Below are positions 1-10,600 of a stretch of DNA of 64,000 nt, one piece after another. Position 1 is the first letter of the stretch. Every line of letters starts with the position of its first letter. The stretch is from contig JAVIAB010000092.1 in assembly GCA_032433765.1 (NCBI GenBank), positions 33,866,534 through 33,930,533 of the forward strand, in the 5' to 3' direction. The position numbers were made by a program, and so were the translations under genes. Under the pieces are notes generated by a model that was not told the origin of the DNA, searched no databases, and worked only from the letters and a program-made list of their open reading frames with translations. The stretch comes from Megaustenia siamemsis. Taxonomy: Eukaryota; Mollusca; Gastropoda; Stylommatophora; Ariophantidae.

Positions 1-391
1 CCCAACCTGATCAAGAACTCGACTGAACATTCGATGGTACCCAACCTGATCAAGAACTCGACTGATCATTCGATGGTACCCAACCTGATCAAGAACTCGA
101 CTGATCATTCGATGGTACCCAACCTGATCAAGAACTCGACTGATCATTCGATGGTACCCAACCTGATCAAGAACTCGACTGAACATTCGATGGTACCCAA
201 CCTGATCAAGAACTCGACTGAACATACGACGGTACCCAACCTGATCAAGAACTCGACTGATCATTCGATGGTACCCAACCTGATCAAGAACTCGACTGAA
301 CATTCGATGGTACCCAACCTGATCAAGAACTCGACTGAACATTCGATGGTACCCAACCTGATCAAGAACTCGACTGAACATACGACGGTAC
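1..391. repeat. 39-bp minisatellite, about 10 copies
   Basis: Ten head-to-tail copies of a 39-bp unit (beginning cccaacctgatcaagaactc) start at positions 1, 40, 79 and so on to 352, with few substitutions (gatcattcg / gaacattcg / gaacatacg). A decayed continuation reaches about 450. The period is divisible by three, so it gives a 139-residue open frame of 13-residue repeats. No domain or flanking gene supports coding. The array continues off the left edge of the window. Confidence 0.95.
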
Positions 392-450
392 CCCCAAACT
401 CGATCAACAATTCGATTGAACATTCCAAAATATCCAATTCCATCAACATC

Positions 451-1134
451 TGAACCTATCATTGAAAGGTACCCAAGTTCATATCTCGACTCGACATTTG
501 GAGGAGCATTTTTTTCACATGACCTACCATATCCGATGTTAGATCGTGTACATAGTCCTGTCATAGACAGACCGTGTCAAATTTGCAAGTTGCGCGTCAA
601 TAAACTCCTTGCAGTTAAACGTCTATACAAATAGACGGTATGGCTCAAGTCATACGTCAGAAAATAAAATATATAAAGTTTATAATCTTTTGCGAAAATT
701 GACCGGCTTTCTGAAATGAGTTTGTGGTCCATGATCGGTGCTATTGTATTTATGCTCTGTGCTGAGGTCTGCATGAGTTTTTAGGAAAGAGATAGAAATG
801 CAAAGGACAATATCAATGATGAAGGTGAGATGGTGATGGCAGAAAGGGAAACTCTGATGCTCCTTTAAAACTTTGACAAAGAAAAAGAAATCCCACAAGA
901 GAAAAGATGGACAAAATTAGGGATATGTTTTTTTTAAATATTACGAAATTGTTAACACAATAAAAAAAAAATGACATGAGTGTTTGAAATTATTGAATGA
1001 ATAGCATTGTGTAGAAGGTAGGAATATCATATGTAAAAGTGGTTACCAAATGAAAACATGTGAAGAGCAGCAAGTGATATAAGTATATAAGATGTGATTT
1101 TACGATTTTTTAAATAGTTGCAACGTTCTTGTGA
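451..1134. other. Unassigned spacer
   Basis: AT-rich sequence between two minisatellites. I see only short open frames with no recognisable domain and no transposon ends. Confidence 0.6.
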
Positions 1135-1790
1135 TGCTCATATGTTAAGTACAAGATCTGCTCATATTTTAAAGTACTAGTGATGCTCATATTTTAATGA
1201 ACTATTTATGCTCATATTTTAACGTAAAAGTGATACTCATATATAGCGAGCTATTGATGCTCATATTTTAACGTACTAGTGATGCTCATATATAACGTAC
1301 TAGTGATGCTCATACTTTAACGTACTAGTGATGCTCATACTTTAACGTACTAGTGATGCTCATATTTTAACGTACTAGTGATGCTCATATTTTAACGTAC
1401 TAGTGATGCTCATATATAACGTACTAGTGATGCTCATACTTTAACGTACTAGTGATGCTCATACTTTAACGTACTAGTGATGCTCATATTTTAACGTACT
1501 AGTGATGCTCATATTTTAATGTACCAGTGATGCTCATATTTTAACGTACTAGTGATGCTCATATATAACGTACTAGTGATGCTCATATTTTAACGTACTA
1601 GTGATGCTCATATATAACGTACTAGTGATGCTCATATTTTAACGTACAAGTGATGCTCATATTTTAACGTACCAGTGATGCTCATATTTTAACGTACTAG
1701 TGATGCTCATATTTTAACGTACTAGTGATGCTCATATTTTAACGTAAGAGTGATGCTCATATTTTAACGTACGAGTGATGCTCATATAAA
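1135..1790. repeat. 25/23-bp minisatellite
   Basis: About 26 tandem copies of aacgtactagtgatgctcat followed by either attttt-type (25-bp) or atat-type (23-bp) endings. The two unit types are interspersed in recurring blocks, which suggests higher-order duplication. The left end (1135-1260) is more divergent than the core. Confidence 0.93.
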
Positions 1791-1865
1791 ACAGGAGACT
1801 TACTCAGACAGAAATGAACAACTTTGGGAACATACAAGTTGTTAATGCAGCAGTTCAGTCTCAAT

Positions 1866-2015
1866 GCGTGTATGTGCGTGCGCTTGCGTCTATGTGTGTC
1901 ATTGCGCGTGTCTGCATGTGTAATTGTGTTTGTATCCGTATATCTGTGTGTGTGTGTGGGTGTTTGTAGGTAAGGAGTGAGAGTTGAGTGTTTTGTGTGT
2001 GTGCATGTGTGTTGT
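1866..2015. repeat. TG-rich low-complexity tract
   Basis: Imperfect TG/TGTG runs mixed with tgcg and tgtttg. The minus-strand open frame across it is a by-product of composition. Confidence 0.7.
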
Positions 2016-4190
2016 TCTTTAAGAACTCACATTTCATACAATTGTGCAAACTTATTGTTTTATTATATATATTTCTAAGACCTTGAAGTCTGACAAATTA
2101 TGTGGTCACACTATCTCGTCACGAGAAGACTTGATGAAGTACTACAACTAATCCTGTCACAGTGTCAAGATCGACACACTTACACAGAAACCTCACGCTC
2201 CGATAGAGATCTGTTCTGTGAATGCGCTCGTTAAACTGGTCAATGACTATAGGGAGACATAACTTGCCAGTGAAATTTCTGACTGCCTGATCACTCCACA
2301 TCGTCTTATATCGTTAAGAAGTTTTATTATTCTTCTGATAAAATGAGTTCATATGAGTAGACCTGATTTTAATCTAACAAAATACACAATTAAAGGGAAA
2401 GAAGAAATCTGGAATGAATGTCGCGTCTTTTTCAATGCATTCTCTGATCAAATATATGCAGTTTTATAACCAACTGTTCCTATGGCTGTTTCCAATGTTT
2501 TACTCACTAGAAAATGTAGCAGTACACTGAAAGCTTAAACAAATGAACATTGAAAGCTCCTGAACAAATTGTTGTTGAAAAAAAAACATCCGAAAAGAGA
2601 ACAAACATTCTATAAATAATGCTCCAAGATTCCCAAAGTTATACGGAACAGCATCATCTTTACAATATCAGACAATGTTACTGGCATGAATTTATAAATT
2701 TTCAAGTGAGTACATGACGAATATGTCAAAACGCTGTAAGATCTCATATATATTTTCTCGATATGTTTAATTCGGTAGAATCACAACACTTTTCATAGTC
2801 TAGATTCTATTTACAACTTACAATAACTAGCATCATCGAAAATTGATGACCTTTTGTAAAACATTAAAAGTCACGATGCGGTAATTCCTTGGGTAGTCTG
2901 ATTATCCCACGCAATCTCCCGAACACGCGTTCGCCCCACATAAGTAACCCAAGTGTTAAGTGGGTTTTCTGTTCCACATAAGCATTGCTTTGTCCATAGA
3001 AAAGTGCATCTTCTTGACATAGTTCTGTGGTTTTTATATACTTAAGATATATTTTGTAGCGTTTGAGATTTAGTTCATCTGAAGATGTCAATTTTCCTAT
3101 TTTTTTGCTGAATCTGTTGTTTTTGTTGTTGTTAAGGATCCAACGCCCCCTGAACTAACGCTCTGATTTGGAGGGGAAACAATTTGCAGGTAAACGTGAA
3201 TATTTCCAAATTTGTCACTTTTCCTGGATGCACGGTAGATTTGGTATAAAAATTGTTGGTAACTGCTGAAATTATTAGCCCATGCTAGTTTTGTGTCAAT
3301 GTAACTGTATCACTATTCCCCACATTTTTGTGCGAGGATAAATGGTTGTATCAATAATCCCACACGCTTGTGTCAAGACAAATGTTTGTATCATTATTCC
3401 CACACTAGAAATTCTTGTCAAAATGTACTTGTTCAGATCACCATTCCCACGCTGAGAATTTTTTGTGTGAAGGTGTAACTGTTTCAATCTGTACTCCAGC
3501 CCTAGGATCTCTCCTGTCAAGTAAGCCCACATATCAAGGCGTCTCTTTTCTTGACCCTTAACTCTCGTTGAATGAGAATGCTCGACGAGGTGTGACCTGT
3601 GGTTTACAGTAACGTTTTCAAGACATGTGTTATCTTTCATCAGGTTAACTTCTTCCACGACGTTATCTCCCTCTACCACTAATCTTCCATAGTGTATCAG
3701 CAATCATAGGAATTATTGTGCAGATCTGCTCACCCATAGCATCATATCCCACATTCCTTGCCATGTATAATTATATTTATTTGTCTGTGTAATATAGATG
3801 TTACTTTGAATTATTTTTTTTTTCTTGGCAGCGGCATACATTCTGCTATTTTCATTTGCCAAGAGTTCTTTAACGCAATCACTTGCAGTTCAGAGCGCAC
3901 AATATATCGTCCGGCTTCGATGTAACTATAGCTTGTTTCATAACTCGTGCCCAAATTTTAAAATCGATAGCTTTTTAACCGCTTGTTTAAGTTGTTCAAA
4001 ATTTGCATGTAAAGTTATAATGATTAGAACCCAACAGGGAATTAATTTCATTAAAAAAACATTTGGTTATTATTGTTGCTTATTTGATTTATATAAATTT
4101 ATAACGACCCATTGATGTAGTCAAAACTTAATGTTTACAGTATTTTAAGTTAAAAATAGCGAATAAAAATCCATACACGGTAAAATTGAC
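2016..4190. other. Unassigned spacer with degenerate short repeats
   Basis: No recognisable gene. At about 3295-3500 there is a decayed tandem pattern in which the phrases 'tgtatcattattcccacac' and 'ttcttgtcaaaatgtac' recur roughly every 57 bp. This creates most of a 135-residue minus-strand open frame (3296-3703) that matches nothing I know. Confidence 0.5.
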
Positions 4191-4310
4191 GTGTTTGCAC
4201 GCTTTTACCGTGGTTTTTTGACACAATTAGACACTTGTAAAAAACACGAGAAATTGTGTGTTCCCTTTCCGTTCATTCATAGGTGGAGACGTGGAACGAT
4301 AACATTTATC

Positions 4311-5262
4311 ATGAGTCTTAAAATGAAATTCTGCAGTTTACAAAACATCGCAATAAAAATGTATGCCTATTTTTGCAAAGAGGCTAAACGAGGAAGATTA
4401 TTTCATTCTTTAGAAAACCCTGAGAATAGGACAAGACACATTTTGGATTTATCTAAACGGTCATTTAATCGCTGGATTCAAGCACGTGACCGTCAATGTT
4501 CCAAATATACAAAATCACAAGGAAGAGCAAAAATGTTGGATAATTTCGACAGTGAACTTATTAGAAGTGAAATTCGCAAAATGTTGGGTATGAATGAAAC
4601 TGTTACAATAAGAAAATTAAAAGTATCGCTGAAAAAGAACAACAGTATTGAAATATCAAAGTCTACATTATGGAGGAATGTGAGAGCTGCAGGCTTTACA
4701 TTCAGAAAGTATTCCAATGGACGAAACATGATCTGTGAGAAGAAACATATAGTAGTCATGAGAAGCAAGTACTTACGTGAAGTAAAAGAGGTGCGCAAGC
4801 AAGGTTATGATATTGTGTACTTGGATGAAACATGGATCAATGCTCACCACACTAACCAAAGGCAATGGCAGTCATCAGATTGAAAGATTAAGAGATTAAT
4901 ACCTAGCAGCAAAGGACAGCGCTTGATAATTGCTCATGCAGGTAGTCGACAACATGGACTAATACAGAATGCAGAGCTCATTTTTCTTTCAAAATCCATA
5001 GACAATCGGGATTATCACTCTGAGATGAATGGTCACATATTTAGACATTGGATTGAAAATTCTGTTCTCCCATCACTAGATCGACCATATTGCCTAATAA
5101 TGGACAATGCAGCGTACCACAACATTGTTGCACTTGAAGATAAAGTCCCGACGTCATCCAGTACAAAAGATGCTATTAAGATATGGCTCACAAAGGAGCA
5201 CATACAATTTAATAACATGTACTTAAAACCTGAATTGCTATCTCTAGTAAAGCAAAAACAAA
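4311..5262 (+). pseudogene. DDE_3-type transposase (Tc1/mariner superfamily), broken
   Basis: The reading frame begins with a helix-turn-helix-like region ending near 4500, then a second DNA-binding-like segment, then the DDE_3 core. The first catalytic Asp lies in YLDETW (about 4822-4839) and the second in IMDNAAYH (about 5098-5121). A TGA stop at 4881-4883 interrupts the core shortly after the first Asp, in the middle of a segment that continues in the same frame from 4887. Similarity is lost near 5262, before the third acidic residue, so the enzyme is 3'-truncated as well as interrupted. I prefer ATG 4311 over an upstream in-frame ATG at 4191, because the 40 extra residues look unrelated. 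No terminal inverted repeats were recognised. The family assignment rests on the two catalytic motifs and the typical spacing; the copy is clearly dead. Confidence 0.8.
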
Positions 5263-5386
5263 GATTTTTTAAATTTCTGTTTTTCTTTTGCGATAGTGTG
5301 TCTTGTAGATGTTGGTTGTTGTATTGTGCTGTGTGCATGTGCTGTCCAATCTATTAAAATGTATTTATCTTCTTCTGCCTTTTACC

Positions 5387-5690
5387 TCTCTGTGGAGCAT
5401 AGGTCTTCAACAAACACTTTCAGCTCTCTGTGGAGCATAGGTCTTCAACAAACACTTTCAGCTCTCTGTGGAGCATAGGTCTTCAACAAACACTTTCAGC
5501 TCTCTGTGGAGCATAGGTCTTCAACAAACACTTTCAGCTCTCTGTAGAGCATAGGTCTTCAACAAACACTTTCAGCTCTCTGTGGAGCATAGGTCTTCAA
5601 CAAACACTTTCAGCTCTCTGTGGAGCATAGGTCTTCAACAAACACTTTCAGCTCTCTGTGGAGCATAGGTCTTCAACAAACACTCCAAGC
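5387..5690. repeat. 38-bp minisatellite made from a LINE 3' end
   Basis: Eight near-identical 38-bp copies (core ctctctgtggagcataggtc) start at 5387 and recur every 38 bp. The last copy runs straight into the LINE F 3' coding region at 5691. The same segment is present once, at 56432-56470, in the longer LINE F copy, so the array is an amplification of that element's 3' terminus. Confidence 0.9.
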
Positions 5691-6090
5691 CGTTCTGTTT
5701 CTTGCCATTTTTGTAAGATCATTTCATGTTTTCCCGATCATCTTCATCTCTGCTTTCATCTGTCTTCTCCAAGAATATTTTGGTCTTCATCTTTGTTTTT
5801 TTCCTTGGGGATTCCAAAAAGGGCCTGCTGCCAACTTTCAGTTGGCTTCCTCAGTGTGTGTCCTCTCCAGCGTCATCGTCTTCGCTGTATCTCTTTATTC
5901 ACTGGCATTTGACTGGTACATTTCCATAATTCTATGTTAGTGATTTTGTCCTGCCATTTCCAACCTTTTATTCTGCATAAGCATCCATTAATGGAGGTCT
6001 GTATCTTCATGATTGTCACTTTTGTTATTCTCCATGTATCCCATCCATATAATAGGACTGACTTAACATTGTAAATGTATATATAGTTCT
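5691..6090 (-). mobile_element. LINE F 3'-end fragment
   Basis: This stretch aligns base by base with 56470-56880. On the minus strand it encodes the C-terminal tail of an APE-type non-LTR retrotransposon protein (the RRRWRWIG-like and 'GK.KRGRPK'-like part seen intact in the other copy). It is 5'-truncated and frameshifted. The tandem array at its 3' side is described separately. Confidence 0.8.
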
Positions 6091-7045
6091 GTGCATTAAT
6101 GTCTGATCGTCTATGTTATGTAGACGACGATATTAACAAAGTACATGAACTTGACCCAAGAACTCTCTTTGGGGCTTATGCACTATTCTGAGATCATCTT
6201 CTCTGAACAGACAAAAGAGATCATTTTTTTTTAATTGAGCATAGTTCTAGTGTAGCAATGATCGCTTGATATTCAAGATGAATATTTACACCTTTCCTTT
6301 AACTAATTATTCTCAACTGTTAGATTCACTCATAGTGCTCTCTTGCTAAAGCCTTTGTATCGTTGATAATATATGGAGATTCATCAATTTGATAACCTGA
6401 TGGTCTGAATGTATTCATCATATGGACAGACAAAGAAGCGGAATCAATTGTCTTCCGCCAGTCTCAAACATATGATCTTATGTCATCATAGTCATGATAC
6501 GAGAGGCATCCACACATTTTGTTAATGAAGGCATCAGTCCTTGACGAAACCGTACATGTTTCATTGCTTAAGTTCAGACTACATTCACAAAAAACTTACA
6601 CTTCTAAGTACAAATTGAGACATCAAAATAGATACATTCTACACATCGTTACGACTTTAAACATTTGAAGATTTCGTTCCGGACTTTGTGTTTTTCTTTT
6701 TAACGACTTCTCATTTTCTTTAGAATTTTTCTTCCCGTTTTTACAACCTTTGCTTCCTCTAAATTTAATTTGCTGTCACAATTTTCTTTCCAGTATTCCC
6801 TCCGAAGTAGATATTAAGTTAACGTATTTTGTCCATTTTTCACTGTAATTATCACAGCTCTTTCGCTGCATAATTTGTTTCCTCAAAAATAATTTCTAAT
6901 TTCATTTATTAGCTGTCCATAGAGTTTGAAGAATATTTCTCGGAAACGTTATTTTGTTCTGCAGAGAAAAGTAAATTAGTTGTCTCAACCCACTCACTTG
7001 AGATCATACTCTCTCATCACTGTTATTCAGAAACGTGATTTAAAA
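6091..7045. other. Unassigned spacer
   Basis: AT-rich sequence with no open frame of note and no repeat I recognise. Confidence 0.5.
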
Positions 7046-7157
7046 ACATGATATAGTAATACACTCAGTAATTAATGAACTCCGAGATAGTAATACACTA
7101 AGTAATTAATTAACTCCGAGATAGTAAATCACTCAGTAGTTAATTAACTCTGAGAAA
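7046..7157. repeat. Three tandem copies of a ~37-bp unit
   Basis: The unit 'gatagtaatacactcagtaa' plus 'ttaattaactccga' repeats three times with small changes. Confidence 0.75.
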
Positions 7158-7255
7158 TGGTTTGTGTTTGTTATATCTATCTTGTCGGGTCAGTATTTCC
7201 AAAGATCATTGTACACTTTTATAAATTAGCTTTAACCATTTACCAAACTCTAATT

Positions 7256-7425
7256 ACAGGGAAAGAGAGATCGCGGAGGACAAAGAGAGAAAATACTCGA
7301 TATCTTGGTGTCATGACATGGAAAACAGTCAACAACAGAAGTGATATGATGCGCTCTGGATAGAAGATTATGAGAGGAAATGATAGCCTACACCAACCGG
7401 TATGGCACATGATGATGAACTCCCA
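7256..7425 (+). mobile_element. LINE A 3'-end fragment
   Basis: It matches the 3' terminus of the copies at 52740-52880 and 53100-53205: the 'cttggtgtcatg.catgg' segment, then 'caaccggtatggcacatg' and a short (ATG)n tail. It is severely 5'-truncated. Confidence 0.85.
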
Positions 7426-7434
7426 TTAGTTAAC

Positions 7435-7448
7435 CGCAATCAACTATA
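7435..7448. repeat. Target-site duplication (left) of composite SINE
   Basis: The 14-bp cgcaatcaactata here is repeated exactly at 7787-7800 on the other side of the SINE. Confidence 0.85.
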
Positions 7449-7786
7449 AAAAAAAAGTAAAGTACCCCCCGTCACGCCAAGTGGCGTATAGGGAAATATG
7501 GTGTTAGTGACCCTATATTTTACAGACCTTCAGCACATGATTTTTGGGGTAATGTGGTCGGTATTACGCCCGTGCTGCTTTTACTTTCCCAGAAAAAATC
7601 CGGTACCCATTTTAAGGCTGGGTGAACCCGGAGCCGTCGGTTGGGATCGAACCCTACCCCTTGTCCGTAGTAGTCCAGTTCACTAACCACTGAGCTATCG
7701 CGGCTCCTACTAATTTTTAGGGAATTAGTAAAACCCAGGTGTCCTCGCCAGGATTACGAACCCCGGCTGTTGCCGTGGTAAGCCAA
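7449..7786 (-). mobile_element. Composite tRNA-derived SINE with two tRNA-like heads
   Basis: Read on the minus strand, the element starts at 7786 with a 5'-truncated tRNA-like head containing a B box (ggggttcgtaatcc). That is the same head as in the SINE at 10344, followed by its 'gggttttactaattcc' segment. At 7707 a second, complete tRNA-like head begins. Its acceptor-like ends GGAGCCG (7707-7701) and CGGCTCC (7636-7630) pair. It has an A box TAGCTCAGTGG and a B box GGTTCGATCCC. The body then runs to 7449. One 14-bp target-site duplication encloses both heads, so they appear to have inserted together. The second head does not fold into a clean anticodon arm, so I call it SINE rather than a tRNA gene. 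Confidence 0.85.
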
Positions 7787-7800
7787 CGCAATCAACTATA
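7787..7800. repeat. Target-site duplication (right) of composite SINE
   Basis: Exact repeat of 7435-7448. Confidence 0.85.
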
Positions 7801-8224
7801 GTAAAGATAAAAGGGCAGAAACTAAAACCCAGGAATCTCTACCAGCATGAATTCTTCATCCATGCGAGCTCGGCCAACTGAAATCTGCGCACAACCACCC
7901 TTGCTAAAAAGGCTGAAAACGTCACGCTATTTGAGGTATTTTCCAAAGTTTTCTTTACTTCTCTCCTTTCCATTCTCTATAATTGGGTTTGGTTTAATCA
8001 ACTTTCATTATCTGCAGAATCAAAAAGTCTTGTCCATTTCTTCTGTCTATTAGCGTACTTTATTTAGTAACTTTATTTATTTAAACACGCAGACTGACTA
8101 CTTTCCAATATTGGCTATTTATAAACATTCGCAATTTTTGCAACTCCACAATTTACCCCGCTTTACTATTTATCACCGGAAAAATTGGCCAACCCTCAGT
8201 ATTTATGAATTATTACTATTTATA
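7801..8224. other. Unassigned spacer
   Basis: No gene recognised. The sequence becomes LINE A at about 8225. Confidence 0.5.
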
Positions 8225-9051
8225 TTATAAAAAAAGGAGTAAGACAAGGCTGTGTTCTGTTGCCGGATTTGTTTTCACTTTACAGCGAATATATTATGAG
8301 ATCAATAGTAGACAAAAAAGAATTGAGGTCAACGGTCACAACATAAACAATTTGCGATATACGGATGACCCACTTTAATATCAGAGACAGAGATTAAACT
8401 ACAAGAAATTATAGATATAATAGTGAAAGAAAGCAACCAGAAAGGTCTCAGTCTGAATAGTAAGAAAACAGAAGTAATGGTCATATCGAAGAAAGAATCA
8501 TCTCCCTTATATAGCATAAAAATAGACAGGACAAATGTGAAACAAGTGCAACGCGTTAAATCTAGTGCACAATAATAACATCAGACAGAAAACGCACCAT
8601 TGAAGTAAAATAGCAGAATAGCTCAAGTCAAAATAGCATTTCTGACGAAGAAAAACTTCTTTTGAAATAAGCCTATGATAATAGAAGTGAGAAAGATAGT
8701 TTATCGGTGCTATATAGAGCCAGTTCTTACTTATGGAAGCGAATCACGGACAGTAGACAAACAAATGAAAAGACAATTAGAGACCACAGGGATGGATTTT
8801 GCTCAGAAGAATGTGGAAAGTTCCCTGACACCTAAAAGACCAACGAGGACATTCTAAAAGAGGCCAACACAAAAAGGGAGCTCCTAAAAACATAAGAAAG
8901 AAACAAGCAACATTTTTTGGGCATGAGAAGACGAATGTTGGAATATTTGGTTATAACTGGCAAAATACAGGGAAAGGGAGATCACGTTGGAAAAAAGAGA
9001 GTAGATGCTAGACAGCTTGGTGTCATTCCATGGACAACAGTCAACAACAGA
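8225..9051 (+). mobile_element. LINE A copy, 5' part (split by LTR retrotransposon)
   Basis: Translated fragments show the RT motif GVRQGCVL (about 8237), an EPVLTYG-like segment (about 8717) and the C-terminal tail, all with several frameshifts and stops. The copy stops abruptly at 9051 inside the sequence 'gtcaacaacaga' and resumes at 18214 with 'cagaattgatacgatg'. Other LINE A copies (53170-53200) read continuously across this point. It is therefore the pre-insertion host of the LTR element. Confidence 0.88.
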
Positions 9052-10331
9052 TGTTATAGTATATTTATTGTTTCTAGTTTCTGATAGTTTTAAAAGAATC
9101 AATGCAACAAACATCAAAAGAGTTCATACCACCAGTGAGGACAAATTCAAGAAAGAAATGGATGACAGATGAAATTTTACAAATAATGGATACAAGAAGA
9201 AGAAATAAAGAAAATAAAGATGGGTACAAGAGATTAAATAAAGAAATTGTAGTAAAATGCAATGAAGCAAAAGAAGCATGGCTAAAAGAGAGATGCAAAG
9301 AGATTGAAATGCAACAAAAAGATGCTAAAGCTATATACAAACATATTGAGGAATTAACAGGAAGAAATACGCAATAAAAAAATGGATGTCTAAGATCAAA
9401 GAAAGAAAAACTGTTGATTGATCAAGAAAACATAAGGGGACGATGGACAGAATACATTAAAGATCTTCATAATGATGAACAAACTGAAGTAAATATAAAG
9501 GATAATGGAGAAGGACCAGAAATACTCAGAGAAGAAGTGGAAGATGCCTTGAGCAATATGAAAGCAGGCAAAGCTCCTGGACCAGATAATATAACTAAAG
9601 AAGATATTGAGCCATGGGTGATTTTGGAATAGGATTAATAACAAAAATATTGAATGATATCTACAACAGCGGATATATATCAGACACATGCTCAAATCAA
9701 TATTCATAGCTTTACCAAAGAAATCGGGTGCGATTGAATGCGATGATCATCGCAAAATAAGCCTTATGAGTCACATGACTAAGATATTACTAAGAATAAT
9801 CATGCGAAGAGTGCGAAACAAAATCAGTTGAGAAATTAGCAATGAGCAGTGTGGTTTTGTTAGAGATAAAGGAACAAGCAATGTCATTTATATCGTAAGA
9901 TCTTTAGTTCAAAATGCCATAGAGGTGAAAACAAATCTATACCTATGTTTCATAGATTACACCAAGGCATTTGACAAAGTAAAGCACCAAGAAATAATCA
10001 AAATTTTAGAAAGCAAAAACGTAGATAGCAAGATCTAAGAATAATAAAGAATATGTACTGGCAACAAACAGCGGCCATAAGAACTAGAAACCAATTGGGA
10101 ATGTTTCATCAAATAAAACAGGGTGTTAGACAAGGTTGTGTGCTGTCACAAGATTTGTTTACTATTTATAATGATATTATTGTAAGATCCATAAGGGGCA
10201 TGCCTGGAATAACAGCTGGAGGTCATAATATAAATAATCTAAGGCATGCTGATGATACATTCTTAATCGCTAAGAGTGAAAATGAGTTACAAGAAATGTT
10301 GGACATTATTGTGAAAGAAAGCAAAGATAAA

Positions 10332-10343
10332 GGACTCAGCCTT
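10332..10343. repeat. Target-site duplication (left) of SINE in LINE B
   Basis: ggactcagcctt here is repeated exactly at 10601-10612. The LINE reading frame continues across the pair once the SINE is ignored. Confidence 0.9.
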
Positions 10344-10600
10344 GTGTCCGGTTAGCGCAATCGATAGGCGGTTGGCTTACCACGGCAACAGCCGGGGTTC
10401 GTACCCTGGCGAGGACACCTGGGTTTTACTAATTCCCTAAAAATTAGTACCTCTGAAGTCGGAGTAAATCTGCCTGCATGGCGAGGGGCATCCTGTAATG
10501 GGATAAAATAGACTTTACACGCAAAATTCAGTCCCACAAAATTGAGTGGGTGGGACTTCGTCAGAGGTCAAAGTCGACGAAAGCGAACGAACGAACGAAC
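10344..10600 (+). mobile_element. tRNA-derived SINE, complete
   Basis: The 5' head (10344-10418) resembles a tRNA: GTGTCC and GGACAC ends pair, an A-box-like TAGCGCAATCG starts at 10353, and a B box GGGGTTCGTACCC lies at 10394-10406. The body has the segments 'gaagtcggagtaaatctgcc' and 'gacttcgtcagagg' shared with the SINE at 59375. The 3' end is a (GAAC)n run. It is flanked by 12-bp target duplications inside LINE B. The internal pol III promoter boxes are still recognisable. Confidence 0.92.

Noticed and set aside
34..453. 139-residue frame of 13-residue repeats as a structural protein
   Set aside because: The 39-bp satellite explains it, with no promoter, splice or domain evidence.
3296..3703. 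135-residue minus-strand gene
   Set aside because: About half overlaps a decayed tandem repeat and no domain is visible.
7630..7707. Functional tRNA gene on minus strand
   Set aside because: Acceptor stem and A/B boxes are present, but there is no proper anticodon arm, and it lies inside a SINE with target duplications.
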